From: Lagopus muta | Taxonomy: Eukaryota > Chordata > Aves > Galliformes > Phasianidae | Direction: 5' to 3' | Assembly: GCF_023343835.1 (NCBI RefSeq) | Contig: NC_064447.1 | Span: 4,542,001 to 4,606,000 of the forward strand | Length of the DNA: 64,000 bases | Part shown: piece by piece, positions 1-10,640 of the stretch | Numbering within the stretch: position 1 is the first letter of the stretch | Layout: every line of letters starts with the position of its first letter | Program-made: the position numbers and the translations under genes | The notes under the pieces: model-generated | Told to the model about the DNA's origin: nothing | The model's database searches: none | Seen by the model: only the letters and a program-made list of their open reading frames with translations

Positions 1-2847
1 TCAACCAGAGATGTTTGCAGAATTGTTGAATGAATCTTTGCTCACTTACAGCCACAGAACAGCAGTTGCAAATCTTTCTTTTTTACTTCTTCTGCTGATG
101 ACTCTTTAGTTTTGCTGCTATCTTCTCAAAAATAAAAAAGAGTAAGGGATAATGGGTGCATGAAACTTGAAAAGCTGCTTTACTTGATCTGTTCCTTGCT
201 GGTGCTTGAAAAGGATGATCCCTAGGTCTTTATGATAAACAGTGCTATAGCTGATGCCTTGATTTCTCAATCAGTCTACTTGTCAGCTAAAATTAGGCAG
301 TTAGAGTGTTTCCTAGTGTTTCCCTGACCACGAGCAGCCAGACAGTATGGATTGTGTGGGAACAAGTTAACGCAATTGGTGAGCAGAAGGTTCTGTGGGA
401 GCAGGCATAGGCTGCTGATGGAGAGTGGAGCAGCCCTGCTGGTGCAGAAGAGAAGGAGGAGGGAAATCTGAAATTCAGAAAAGGCCTACAATATGTGCAC
501 TGAAGCAGGAAAAGGCAATATTCTACATGCAGAGTTCTAAGTAAATTCTTCCCTAAGCTGTTGTCAGTTATGACTGTGTGCCATAAATGTCATTCCTGAA
601 AGTTAAGATCCCTAATTTACTGAAAAATAACAGCATTCTTTTAAGTTGTTATAATTATCTATGCGTATTTATTTTTCTTTTTTAGACTAGGAATAAACAT
701 ATCTATCCATAGATTGTTGTACATGTATAATCCAGACATGGATAATACATGTACATGGATAATACAAACAATTATCTCTGTATTATGCAATGTAGGAAGT
801 CTACAACTATATGTAAATATACGTAAAAAATATGGCCTCTGTTTAGCAAGCTAAGCAGGATAGATGTATATGTGTAACATTTATTACTAGAAATAATGAC
901 CTAAATTATTTTGTTGTTAGAGTTCAAGTAGTTTCACTGTAATAAGGTTTCCTCTGAGTGTATGTATGATCTGTACTTAGTTATCCAAAGGGTCATTGTT
1001 TGTGTCAAAATTGCAATTTGAGTATTGCTTTTAGATAGCAAGAAGATAAAATTAGTAAAAAAAAAAAAAAAAGCCAGAGAATGAGTTAAAAAAAAAAACC
1101 CTCTTAAGGATGGTATTTATAAAACAAAACAAAAGGCAGAAGCAGCAGGGTTGATTTAACACAAAAAAAAAAAAATCACTAAAATTATCATTATTCTGGT
1201 ATTGTCACGGTGCTGAGAAACTGACCAAAAGGAAGCACCTTCACAATTTCCATGGCAGTCTATGACATGAATTAGGCTATGATGGAAGTTTTAGTAAGTA
1301 TTTATTTTTAGATTATTGTTTCCTAGTTGGCCTCTCCTACTTTTATTTTGAAAATAGCAATTCACTATACACGGATGTAACATCTCTGAGTGTTTTTCTA
1401 TAAGCCTACAAATTTGTGCTGTACAGGTTTAGGTGTTTTGAAATATTGGGGTACATTTATAGATAACTATATTTTTATTATATGACTCTATTCTAATTAT
1501 CCAATGAAACAAACATATCTTTGACATTTGATATTGTATGGTTTTATAACCTATTGAAGACTTTACCCTTTACCTGTCCCATGATAACATTAGGAAGAAC
1601 ACTGTGTCAGGAGAACTAATTAAGAGGAGAACTGGTTTATACTAAAATATAGCAGAGAAGAGATGTTGGTAGAATAAATGGTAATTTAGGTGTTGAGGGC
1701 TTTTCCTAAACAAGTTTGGTTTGTGGGTTTTTTTTTGGGTGGGGGGGGAACTCAGCTTACTATCAGTTGACATGAACTTAAGATTACAGTTGTGGCGTGA
1801 TGGCATTCAGCTCACATGTGACTGTGTAAAAAGTATTGACTCTGCCTGCATTAATGCTGTACTGAAATGTTCTTTGCACAAGAACTGTTTGAAATTAGTT
1901 CAGTTTGCTCCCCCACTGTAACATATGACATTTTTCTAATTAGGGCAATGTTTAATTTACTGTCTCATGGCTTTTTGAATAAATATAAATTGTCATACTA
2001 AAGTGACAGGTGTAAAACCCTGGGTAGCTGTGTTAGAGAGGTTAATTTGCTCTTAATCAAATCAGTTCTGCTTCACTTTCTCATGGGGAGTGAGAGATAA
2101 TAGGCCTGTTTAACTGGAGATTAGGCAGCCCTTTCCCCGGAATTCCCAAAGGGTTCACCTGAGACTTATTGTGTCGTATCCTCTATAAAGATATTTGAAT
2201 ATATCAACATTTAAAGATATGCTACATCTACTCATGTGGGGATTGCATCACCTGCAGCACCAAAAGGGCAGCCAGTACTGAAAGATGCTAGAGGAGAACC
2301 ACTATGTGTTCCCTGAGTGAGGCCCCATCCCTGCTGAGTGAGAAAACAGAGAGGGACAGAGACACCTACTGAGCTGTGAAGAGGGGAATTAAGTGTCCTC
2401 ACCCTATTGTTGTATTTTGCAGTGAGAAATGTGTTAATACGCACTGTTCAGAGAGTTGATAAAAGAGGCAAGAGAAATAAATGAAGGAGACTGCCAATCT
2501 GTAAGAAGTGCAATGCAGGGATTCATCAAGGGAATGTGTGAGCATAAATAAGGAGTTTGGTCTGTAGGATCAACAGATGGAGGCTTTGTGCCGAAGGCCA
2601 GTGCTGCAGCATGCGGAAGAATTTGATGGGCAGGGGCAGTCCCTGGTGAGACAGCACAAGCATCCTGACACAAGAGGTGCATAAGGAGAGCTGTGAGATA
2701 ACTAAACAAACTCAGAGTGAAGGCATACTGTGCACTAAGAGAGTGTGCAGAGGAATGTCTGAGACTATGGATGAGTGACAGAAGTTCAGTTTGCCTCTTA
2801 GATCCCGGGTAAGAATTCTGTATGGAATTTAGAGTCAAGTTTCCTCA
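1..2847. other. AT-rich non-coding stretch, no gene seen
   Basis: No convincing exon, RNA gene or recognisable transposon was found here. It contains several A-tracts (near 1058-1074, 1089-1098 and 1163-1175) and a short direct duplication at 736-766. A minus-strand frame of 134 codons (2838-2434) abuts the CR1 to the right. It shows no protein motif I recognise, and its length is not surprising by chance in 64 kb. Confidence 0.6.
736..766. repeat. Short direct duplication, 14 bp, 17-bp period
   Basis: The 14-mer acatggataataca occurs at 736-749 and again, exactly, at 753-766. It lies in an AT-rich palindromic context where the acatgta motif is also repeated nearby. This looks like replication slippage and no function is evident. 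Confidence 0.8.
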
Positions 2848-3724
2848 GCATGTTTGCAGATGACACCAAGTTGTGTGGTACAGTTGGCCTGCCCAAGGGG
2901 TGGGGTGCCAATCAGGGACACCTAGGCTCAGGCAGTTGGCTCAGGAGAACCTCATGAGATTCAACAAAGCCAGGCGCAAGGTCTTGGTCCTGGCTCGTGG
3001 CAACTTTTGCTATCACTACAAGCTGGGGAACATAAGGATGGAGCACAGCCCTGCCATAAAAGGACCTGGGTGTACTGATGGATGGTAAGCTGGACTTGAG
3101 CCAGCAATATGACCTTGCAGCCTAGAAAACCAATCGTATCCTGGGCTGAGTGAAAAGAAATGTGTCCAGTAAGTTGAAGAAGGGGATCCTGCCCTTCTAC
3201 TCTGTGCTGGTGAGTTCACATCTAGCACTGTCCAGTCCTCAGTACAGAAGGGATGTGGACCTGTTGGAATGAGTCCAGAGAAGGGCTACAAATGTGATCC
3301 AAGGGATGGAACACCTTCCTTACAGGAACAGTCTGAGAGAGCAGAGGCTGTTCAACCTGGAGAAAAGAAGGCTCAGAAGAGACCTGATAGTGGCCTTCCA
3401 ATGTCTAAAATGGATCTATAAGAAGAAAGGGGGCAGGCACCTTAGGGGGATCTTTTGGATATAACAAAGGGAGATAGTTTCAAAATAAAAAGAGGAGAGA
3501 TTTAGATTGGACTTAAGGAGCAAGTTTTTCTTACAGTAAGAGAAGGGACAGGCTGCCCAGAGAGGAGGTAGAATTCCTGTCCCTGAAGACATAAAAGGTC
3601 AGGCCTAGACTAGGCTCTGAGCAACCTTGTCGAGCTGCTGATGTCCCTGTTCACTGCAGGGAGTTCGGCTAGATGACCTTTAAGCATCCTGTCCAACTCA
3701 AAAAAATTCATGTTTCTATGATTT
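2848..3724 (+). mobile_element. CR1 LINE, 5'-truncated, old copy
   Basis: This is the 3' portion of a CR1 non-LTR retrotransposon in sense orientation. It begins inside the reverse transcriptase. The catalytic FADD motif is readable at 2853-2864, followed by TK at 2865-2870. About 80 bases later comes the CR1 block LMRFNKAR.KVL..ARGN, in a different frame. Further on are the CR1 nucleotide signatures for the segments ending 'ILGCI', 'EGL.HL.YEE' and 'LFNLEKRRL'. The element ends in the usual 'gatgacctttaag...cc.tccaactca' stretch and a decayed octamer (ttctatga) near 3716-3723. Frameshifts, stops and internal losses show that it is a dead, diverged copy. Being 5'-truncated is normal for CR1. 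Confidence 0.9.
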
Positions 3725-6700
3725 AATATTGTCATCTTATTTTCATGATCTTCACTCTAAACAATTATTTATGGATAGCAAGTGGTATCGAGTGGTATTT
3801 AGACTGATGCTGTTACGCTCCTTATATGTTTGTTTTTAAATAGTCCCATCTTTTCTTTTACTATCATTGTGGAAAATGAAATAACTATCCCTGCGTGGGA
3901 ATCTGTATGTGAAAGAGAAGTTAGAAGTGGGAATTTTGAACAGTCCTTGTGCATGGCAGATGTAGGACGTGCCATTACTTGTTCATCATACACAAAACGA
4001 AGGGATGTAATGTGGAAAAAAAAAGTCTTTGCCTGTTTTTGTTCTGCTACAGTATCAAAGCAAAATCCTCTAAAGAACATTTACTTCAGTAGGATGTAAG
4101 CGTAAATTCATGGCAGATTTGGCCCTTGAATTGCTACACTGTCCAAGAAAAGTATGCTTTGGCCTTATCTGTACATCATGAAAAAGCATGAAAAGGTGAT
4201 ATTCCTCACACAGAGTAAGCCAATTCCTCGCAGAGTGATTATACACATAGAAAAGCCATGTTCTCTTTAGGTAATAGAACTTTTTTGTAGTCTTTGGCCG
4301 TAGATGAATATTGCAGTGAATTAAGTCTGGTTGTTGCTTCTATGTGTCTTCTATTCCTGGGTTATAACATGCAGACTCGCACCTGCAACTTCTTTTCTAT
4401 TTATTCAAATAAGTTCTGTGTAAGCCAAACATTAGGAAGTTTACCTTTTGATTTTTTTTTTTATAAGCTATATTGTATGTAAAATAAGCAAATCCTCTGA
4501 CATGTTTAGAGTCCTGTACTCTGGATGTGCTGGGCAAAATAAGAAGGATAGATACTATCGCTCTTCTATTATTTATGGACTATAAAGTCTTTACAGTGGC
4601 ATTGACAAAGGGTTTATAGTCAGTATACAAGCTGGTTATACCATAAATTGTAATGTTATATGATAAACTGGAAGTTTATAGCAGTAGTAGATATCAAAGA
4701 AAAAAATGAATTTTGGTCTGAAATGATATATCATGGGATGGAGTTGCTACACGTTTAAATATTCAACCATTTTTATCTTCATTTATTTTGAAGTTACTGA
4801 TAATTCATGTGCTACAGAACAAGGATTTATAGGTTTATTTGGAGACTGCTGTGGGGGGAGGTAGGAATAGACCCTTTGAAGTCAAGAACAACACATTCTG
4901 GTATAGTAGCTGAGAAACAGCAATGCAATTAAATTGATTCAAGTCCTTGGATGCCAGCTCTGGAGATGGCAAACAGAGTTGTTGCTAAATAGTTGGTCTG
5001 TTGCTAAAGGGCTCCCAACAATGCAATAAAATAGTTGGATTACTATTTCTAGGAATGTAAATGGAAGCTACTTACAGCAAAAATGTCTTAAATATAATTT
5101 AATTGCTTTGAGTTTACATAAAAACTAAAAGCAGTAAAATGTCAACAAATGTTAATTCCCCATTTCTTTGCGAGCCTTGCTCCTTCATTTAGCTAATGGT
5201 TCTGTAAACAAAAAAACAAAAATATTTTTAGTGTTTACTTACAACACTTCTAATTTCCTTTAAAAATAGCTCTTTGTATTTTTTTTTCTCCCCAGTGCAG
5301 GGAATAACCACATATTACTTTCTTATTCTGAATTAATAATTTCTTGCAGTTCTTTTTTGTCTTCAAAGACTTTTTAGTGTGTAAGTACTATATGGATTGA
5401 GTAACACTATGAACTTAATAATCTGCAGGTAAAATTAATTTTTTTCCTGTTTTTGTATCTGGCTTGAAATATAAATTGTGCCATATGAATTGTCAAGCTT
5501 TGAGAACAGTTCTGTTGTCTTAATTTGTGATATGCTTAATACATCCAGGCTTTGTGGAAGTTTATGGTTAGATAAAAATTAGAGGAAAAAACCTGGTATG
5601 TTATATGAGTATTTACAATTAGTTATTGGTGGTGTAGCTGTAGTGTATTGTTAAGACATAGTTTCACCAAATGAAATGGAAATCTCAAGTCTGGTAGTAA
5701 GAAAATTGAATGCAGGAGCATCGGGTAAGCTCATCAAGTCCAAATGACAAAAACTGTATGATCAGAAGAAGGGAAATGGAGAGCAATGCATCAGCTCGAT
5801 GTCACAGAGCACCCCAGCACTAAGGCCCTCCATGGTGTTCATGACTGATGGCCTCAAGACAGAAGAGAGGAACTAGGTGTGCTGGCCTTTGCTCCGCTCA
5901 CCTGGTGAAGGCTGCCTACCCTGCCCCATGGATGGCTTCTGTGCTTCCAGCAGAGCCCCTGATGCTGGTCCCTGGTTGTTTCACTGGTACCCAGCACTGA
6001 TTTCAGCTCGAAATGGTTAAGGTAGTCAGTGGTAGCTGCCTGCCTTTCACAAACAGTTTTCATTGCTCTCTCTCAGCTATTACAAATGAACAAGTCCTTC
6101 CTTTTTCTCTGCCTTGAATTTTGTCTGAGGGCCTCCATTCCTCTTCGTAGCTGGCACATATTCTTCAGAGATGAGAGTATATATGTTATGAGGGGAGAGG
6201 GGCTTTAAAACCTCTTCAATAGTCAGCAGAACAGCATGAGAAATTATGTTTGGGGAGCAAAATATGAGCAGTATTTCAGTCTCTCTCTATTGCCAGGGGC
6301 CCAGGTAATATCTGAGCGTATGTGCAGCACATATTTGGCTTGCTTCCAAGCTCTGCTCCATTGTGACTAGATAATGAATATGTATGAAAGGGGAAAGAGG
6401 GGTGTGAGTTGGTTTTTGTTTGTTTTGTTTGTTTGTTTCCCAAATAAATATTTTTGTTCCTGGAAACTAGTAGCTGCTACTTTCCCTTGAAGTGAAATCT
6501 TATATTGTGTGTATTGCTAAGGTACAATGCTAAGCATGAAAAGATGCATCTCCTCAAGCCATGTTTTCCCTTAGTTCGTGAGTTGTTTTTCAAGTAATAT
6601 GAAAGTTCTCACTTGTACCACGTAGCAGTCAAGTGGCCTTGTCTGTTTTAGTTATGCTAGAGGAAGTCTTTGAAGAAATAATTAAGAAAAAAATACAAAA

Positions 6701-7130
6701 ATTAAACAAAAAATAAAGAAGCATTTTGGGGTCAGACTCTTCATGTTTTTTTAGCTTCTGTAATCTTTTGACGCTCCTGCAAAGGGAGTGGAAAATACTT
6801 ACTGGTAGCATTCTCTATTTACAATTCTGCAAACAAACACATCACAAGTCTGATTTTTGACATCTGTGTCACTGATGCTTTGACTATGAATTAGTACCTG
6901 AGGAATTTCAAACAGGAGAGTTTTATGGGTGCTTTGGCCACTGTTCCACCCCATAAAGCCTAATAAAGTTGACATTACTGTGTACAAGATAAGTTCTTTC
7001 AAGACGGGCGTGTATTTCAGTCTTAATAGTCTCCACTGCCACTGCAAATCAGCACTGAATATTCACACAGGGACAAATTAATCATTTAGCCAGAATATTT
7101 GTAGTGAATTGTAGGTAGTTGTCTGTGCTG
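3725..7130. other. AT-rich non-coding stretch, no gene seen
   Basis: I see no supported gene or named repeat in this interval apart from a GTTT-rich simple repeat at 6411-6438. A moderately GC-richer patch at about 5820-6060 contains no recognisable element. The overlapping frames of about 90 codons at 3799-4099 on both strands show no motif. Confidence 0.5.
6411..6438. repeat. (GTTT)n-like simple repeat
   Basis: Units of GTTT, GTTTT and GTTTTT repeat across this stretch with small variations in T number. It is a low-complexity microsatellite and no nearby element explains it. Confidence 0.85.
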
Positions 7131-7470
7131 GGGGAGATAACTATGGGAGAGCACTGCTGCAGCACTCAACTGCTCTTCTCACAGATGGGCATTAAGGGTT
7201 CTCTGTGGTCCCGTCCAAGCTTTGCTTTTATCCCTCCTCAGAGCTCAGACAGCAATAATAAGCCTTAATTGCCCTGAGCAGCCTCATCAAGCCTTCCCCT
7301 CTGGAACCCCAGTTAAGATCTTGTTGACCTGAGACATGGTTTGTTCCCTTGCCGTGTCCGCTTGGTGGTGAACTGTAGAGGGGTGCTGCCATGTCACCTC
7401 TGCCCTGGTGCAGTGGGGCCAGCCCTGTGCCTGCCGCTCTGTGGAGTGGGTGTTCTCAGCACAGACTTGT
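7130..7470 (-). other. GC-richer patch, possible decayed LTR on the minus strand
   Basis: This block is clearly GC-richer than its surroundings. Read on the minus strand it carries a TATA-like ggataaaagc (plus positions about 7225-7234) downstream of CT-rich and GAG-rich segments, an arrangement like an avian LTR promoter. I could not define TG...CA ends or a target-site duplication, and I do not recall a matching family. An unrelated GC-rich intergenic segment is equally possible. Confidence 0.2.
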
Positions 7471-7984
7471 GTGACTTCCCAAGTCTAATTATTTCCTTCT
7501 GTTACAGTGATCTGGGTTGGTCTATTTCTGTTTATTCTACCAAAGTTACCTTTTCTGTCTGAGAAGTGGCGTAGTCTGTAGCTTAACGCTGCTCCCTTTG
7601 TACAACTCAAAGAATTACATTTTTTAGTGTATCAAAAGACAAAAAGAGAAAGGGCAAAACAAAAGCAGCAAGTGACGGTAGCGTTTGTGTGTGCCTGTTA
7701 AGTAAAATGGCTGGTCAAATGACTGTGTTTCTATGTGAGGTCTTCAGTGATGAGCAAGTAGTTCCTACCTCATAAAATCTATTTAAAATGGTCATGGATC
7801 TACACATATCTCTGAAGCTATTCATGATATATTTAATCAGTACATAGTTCAATCAGTTTCACTCTTATTTTCTTGATAGCTGCACTCATCTCCGAATTTA
7901 GACTCCTAAAAGATAACTGCATGCAGTGCATCTCAGGCCCTGGGCAGCTGTGCTGTGTGACTAACAGACAGTAGGCTGGGTTTC

Positions 7985-8132
7985 TGAGGGCCTAAAGGAC
8001 TGTGGCACCTCTCCTATGAAGATGGGCTGAGCCTGGAGAAGGCTCCACGGAGACCTCATTGCAGCCTTCTGTTACTTAGAGAGCTACAAACAGGAAGAAG
8101 ACTGACTTTTCATACAGGCAGGTAATGACGGG
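7985..8132 (+). mobile_element. CR1 LINE, left half, interrupted by an LTR
   Basis: This is sense-strand CR1 sequence from the late ORF2 region: 'gcacctctcctatgaaga..ggctga', 'ggagacctcattgcagcctt' and 'agactgactttt' all match the CR1 series that encodes the part before the C-terminus. The CR1 text breaks off at 8132 and resumes at 8407 after the inserted LTR. A short internal deletion relative to other CR1 copies follows 'gggctgagcctggagaaggctc'. Confidence 0.85.
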
Positions 8133-8411
8133 TGTATGGGAAGTGCTGAGTCAGGGCCTGAACCTCTGATTGATCACCTGACGTGAGCAATTAGCCAGAG
8201 GAGCACAGGTGAAGGCAAAAAGACCTATTTAAGAGCTGGCTACCAGGGGGGAAGGATCTCTTCTGGAGATCTGCTCTGCTGGAGTTTTGTAAGTGAGCCC
8301 AGGATAGGGGTAAGCTTTCTGTCTATTCTGTTTTTGTGATCGTAATCTGTTTTGTCAAACTCTCTTATTTTGTAGTTATAGCATCTTAATATTCATTGAT
8401 TATACAACAGG
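8128..8411. repeat. 5-bp target-site duplication flanking the solo LTR
   Basis: The pentamers acggg (8128-8132) and acagg (8407-8411) flank the LTR. They differ by one base, and joining them restores the expected uninterrupted CR1 text. This is what a 5-bp duplication made by retroviral-type integration, followed by one mutation, would leave. Confidence 0.6.
8133..8406 (+). mobile_element. Solo LTR of an endogenous retrovirus, inserted into CR1
   Basis: A 274-bp block interrupts the CR1 and has LTR hallmarks. It begins TGTATGGG and ends TTATACA (TG...CA). It carries a TATA-like tatttaaga at 8226-8234 with a GC-richer upstream region and a T-rich 3' half. It is flanked by the near-identical pentamers acggg and acagg. 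No internal viral region is present, so it is best explained as a solo LTR left by LTR-LTR recombination. A 5-bp duplication fits ERVL- or ERVK-like integration, but I cannot name the family. No canonical AATAAA is visible; ttaatattc near 8389 may be a degenerate version. The strand call rests on the TATA-like box alone. Confidence 0.55.
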
Positions 8412-8600
8412 ACAAGGGGGAATGGTTTTAAACTAAGAGAGAGGTGGTTTAGGCTTGGTGTTCTGAGGAAACACTTCACTCAGAGGATGGTGAAGTGTTG
8501 GAACAGGCTGCCTGAAGAAACTGTGGATGCCCTATCCCAGCTGGTGTTAAAGGCCAGGCAGGTTGGAGCTTTGGGCAGTCTGAGCTAGTAGGGGGACAAA
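8407..8600 (+). mobile_element. CR1 LINE, right half after the LTR
   Basis: CR1 text resumes with 'ggacaagggggaatggtttt', then 'gaggtggtttaggctt', 'ggtgaagtgttggaacaggc', 'tgcctgaagaaactgtggatg' and 'aaggccaggcaggttggagctttgggcag'-type sequence. This is collinear with the piece ending at 8132, so both halves are one insertion. It stops near 8600 without its own 3' octamer and is replaced there by a second CR1. Confidence 0.85.
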
Positions 8601-8857
8601 ATGCATAGAAACAGCACAAAGCTCTGCCCGGGAATGTTTCAGACTGGATGTTAGTAGAAATTTCTTTACTGTGAGGGTGGTCAAATGCCAGAACAGGATT
8701 TGAATTGAGGTGCTTGGTGCCCCAAGCCTGTCAGCGTTCAAAAGGCGTTTAGATAACGTCCTTAGTATTATGCTTTAACTTTTGGTTAGCCCATAAGTAG
8801 ACAGTTGAGCTTAATGATCTTTTTGGGGTCTTTTCCAACAGAACTATTCTATTGTTT
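8601..8857 (+). mobile_element. Second CR1 3' fragment, directly abutting the first
   Basis: After about 8600 the CR1 order jumps backwards. 'Gactggatgttag.agaaatttctttactg' and 'gagggtggtcaaatgccagaacagg' repeat a region already passed in the preceding copy, but with a different sequence. This is therefore a separate CR1 of another subfamily in the same orientation. It runs through 'ccaagcctgtcagcgttcaa' and 'tcttttccaacagaact' to a decayed octamer (attctattg) near 8850. It may have inserted into the first CR1 or replaced its 3' tail. Confidence 0.7.
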
Positions 8858-10279
8858 CAAGGACAAAAGGAGTCCTATAATTTACAGGAAATCCTGTAGT
8901 AGAGAAGACTGAGAGAAAGAAAACTGTGCAAGCTTAGTCCTGGCTCATGCCAGCAAATTTGCATGTGAGGGGATTCCTAGAAATGGCTCAATAGCAGAAT
9001 AATGTTCAATCAGAAGTGACAGCGTGCTCCCAACACGAGACATTATTTGTTTAGCTTTTATTTGTCTTAATACCTTCAATATTTGAGTGTACCTAATGGA
9101 GGTCTAGTCCATAGCCTTTGGAAGCTGTGGTTTTGGTGTTTTATCCAATAGTTTTGTAGCACTTCGGTAAAATTTAGCATCGTTTGGGTATTCTCCAATT
9201 ATCTCTTTCTACCTTTTCCAGCAGTATAAGAAAAGAGTGATATCATTTTATATTATTACTTTGTGTTATGCTTTACAGCCTATAAGAATATGGAACTTGC
9301 TACAGGAAAGCAAAAATAAAGAAGAAAAAAAACCTCTACAATAATTAAGCAAGTTCAGCTAATTATCCATTTTGTATTTATTCACTACTCAGCATGTCTG
9401 CTTAATTTTTCTTGCCCAGATCACTCAGAGATTAAAGTAAAGCTTACACGTAAATAAATAATATTTCCCCTGTTCAGCTGTGCAGCTCCCTGTAAGGCAG
9501 AGGAACACGTATGTGCATATTTTATAATGCCACTGAGCCCACATTTTTCATTCTTTTTAAGTCTCAGTAGGTTTATGTCGCTGTGACCATTGGGCCTTTG
9601 ATCAGCTTCACTGTTTGAAATCTCGAAGTGGCTAATAGCTTCCTGTTAGCGAGGGGGAGGAGATGAGCACTGAAGCTTACAATCACAGTCAGTCACTTGA
9701 TGAACTCCTGAACTAAAGTGTTTTGGAGTGATTTTTAAAGTGGGAGTTTGAATTCAGTGAGTTTGAATTTTGCAGTATTGGAATCTCAGTACAGAAATGA
9801 CAAAATTCCTTTCTAAAGAGTGAGTTAAAGAGAGAAGCTGGAGGAGTGCACAGAATGTAAGTGTGCACAGTTGTTCAGTTCCAGAAGAAAGTATAGCACA
9901 CAGGCATGTTGATTTGTGTAAGGAAGGTCCATATTTATCTTTATTTGAAACTGGATGCTAGAGAGGGTCAGATGAACTCCCTAATTGAAAGTTCAGTCTC
10001 TTTTCATCACAACACAAGGTTAGAGTCTGCACTCAACCTTGTAAAGAGGCTGGGTATGTAATGTCCTTAGAGCTGTTCTGCACCATGCTGTACCTGTAAG
10101 GTACAAATTTGGATGCTGGAAGAGAAAACTAGATACTGTTTTTAAATATTTTGAGACAGCTAGTAGAAAGACAAGACAAACATTTTGAACATACCTGTGG
10201 TGTTTTATACTGGCTACTGAATATGAGAGCTGCTGGTGATCTTTTGCTTAAAAATAAACTGTATAGTTTGTGTGGCCTC
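8858..10279. other. Non-coding stretch, no gene seen
   Basis: No supported gene or repeat was found. The part at about 9440-9680 is compositionally balanced and rich in short motifs (attag, tgatcagc, aatcacagtcagtcac), but nothing in it can be named. Confidence 0.5.
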
Positions 10280-10640
10280 TCCATAAAGAAAGAGCACTCA
10301 AAACAGTAACAGAAGGGGGATGAAGGGGAACAGTTAGGTCACTGCTGAAACTGGTGATTGAGCACCTGCTGGCTGGCCCAGGGAGCACAGGCAGATGGTT
10401 TGCATCTGTGCTTTCCAGGTGACCAGAAGGTCTGGACACAGGGTAGAGACCCCTACAGCTCATATGAGGGCCAACCACAGAGAGGCGAGCACCTCTTGGG
10501 CCTTGACTGCCTGCTAGGGGAGTGCTGTGTGGCCAGAGATCCCCCTCACCCAACTGGTGTATTTAGTTCTTTTTCTCTATATGTCTCTTGTCCTGCCTGG
10601 GAGTACTTTGCCTAGTATTGCCAGGAACCTGTCAGAAGTC
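10280..10640 (+). other. GC-richer repeat-like patch, unassigned
   Basis: This patch stands out by GC content and by phrasing typical of avian retroelement termini (for example 'ggtgaccagaaggtctgga' and 'gtgtggccagagatccccct'). It contains overlapping open frames on both strands of up to about 100 codons, with no motif I recognise. I could not find element ends or a target-site duplication. It may be a decayed LTR or only a GC-rich segment. Confidence 0.2.

Noticed and set aside
2434..2838. 134-codon minus-strand frame next to the CR1
   Set aside because: No motif, it ends where the antisense of the CR1 begins, and its length is within what chance gives in 64 kb.
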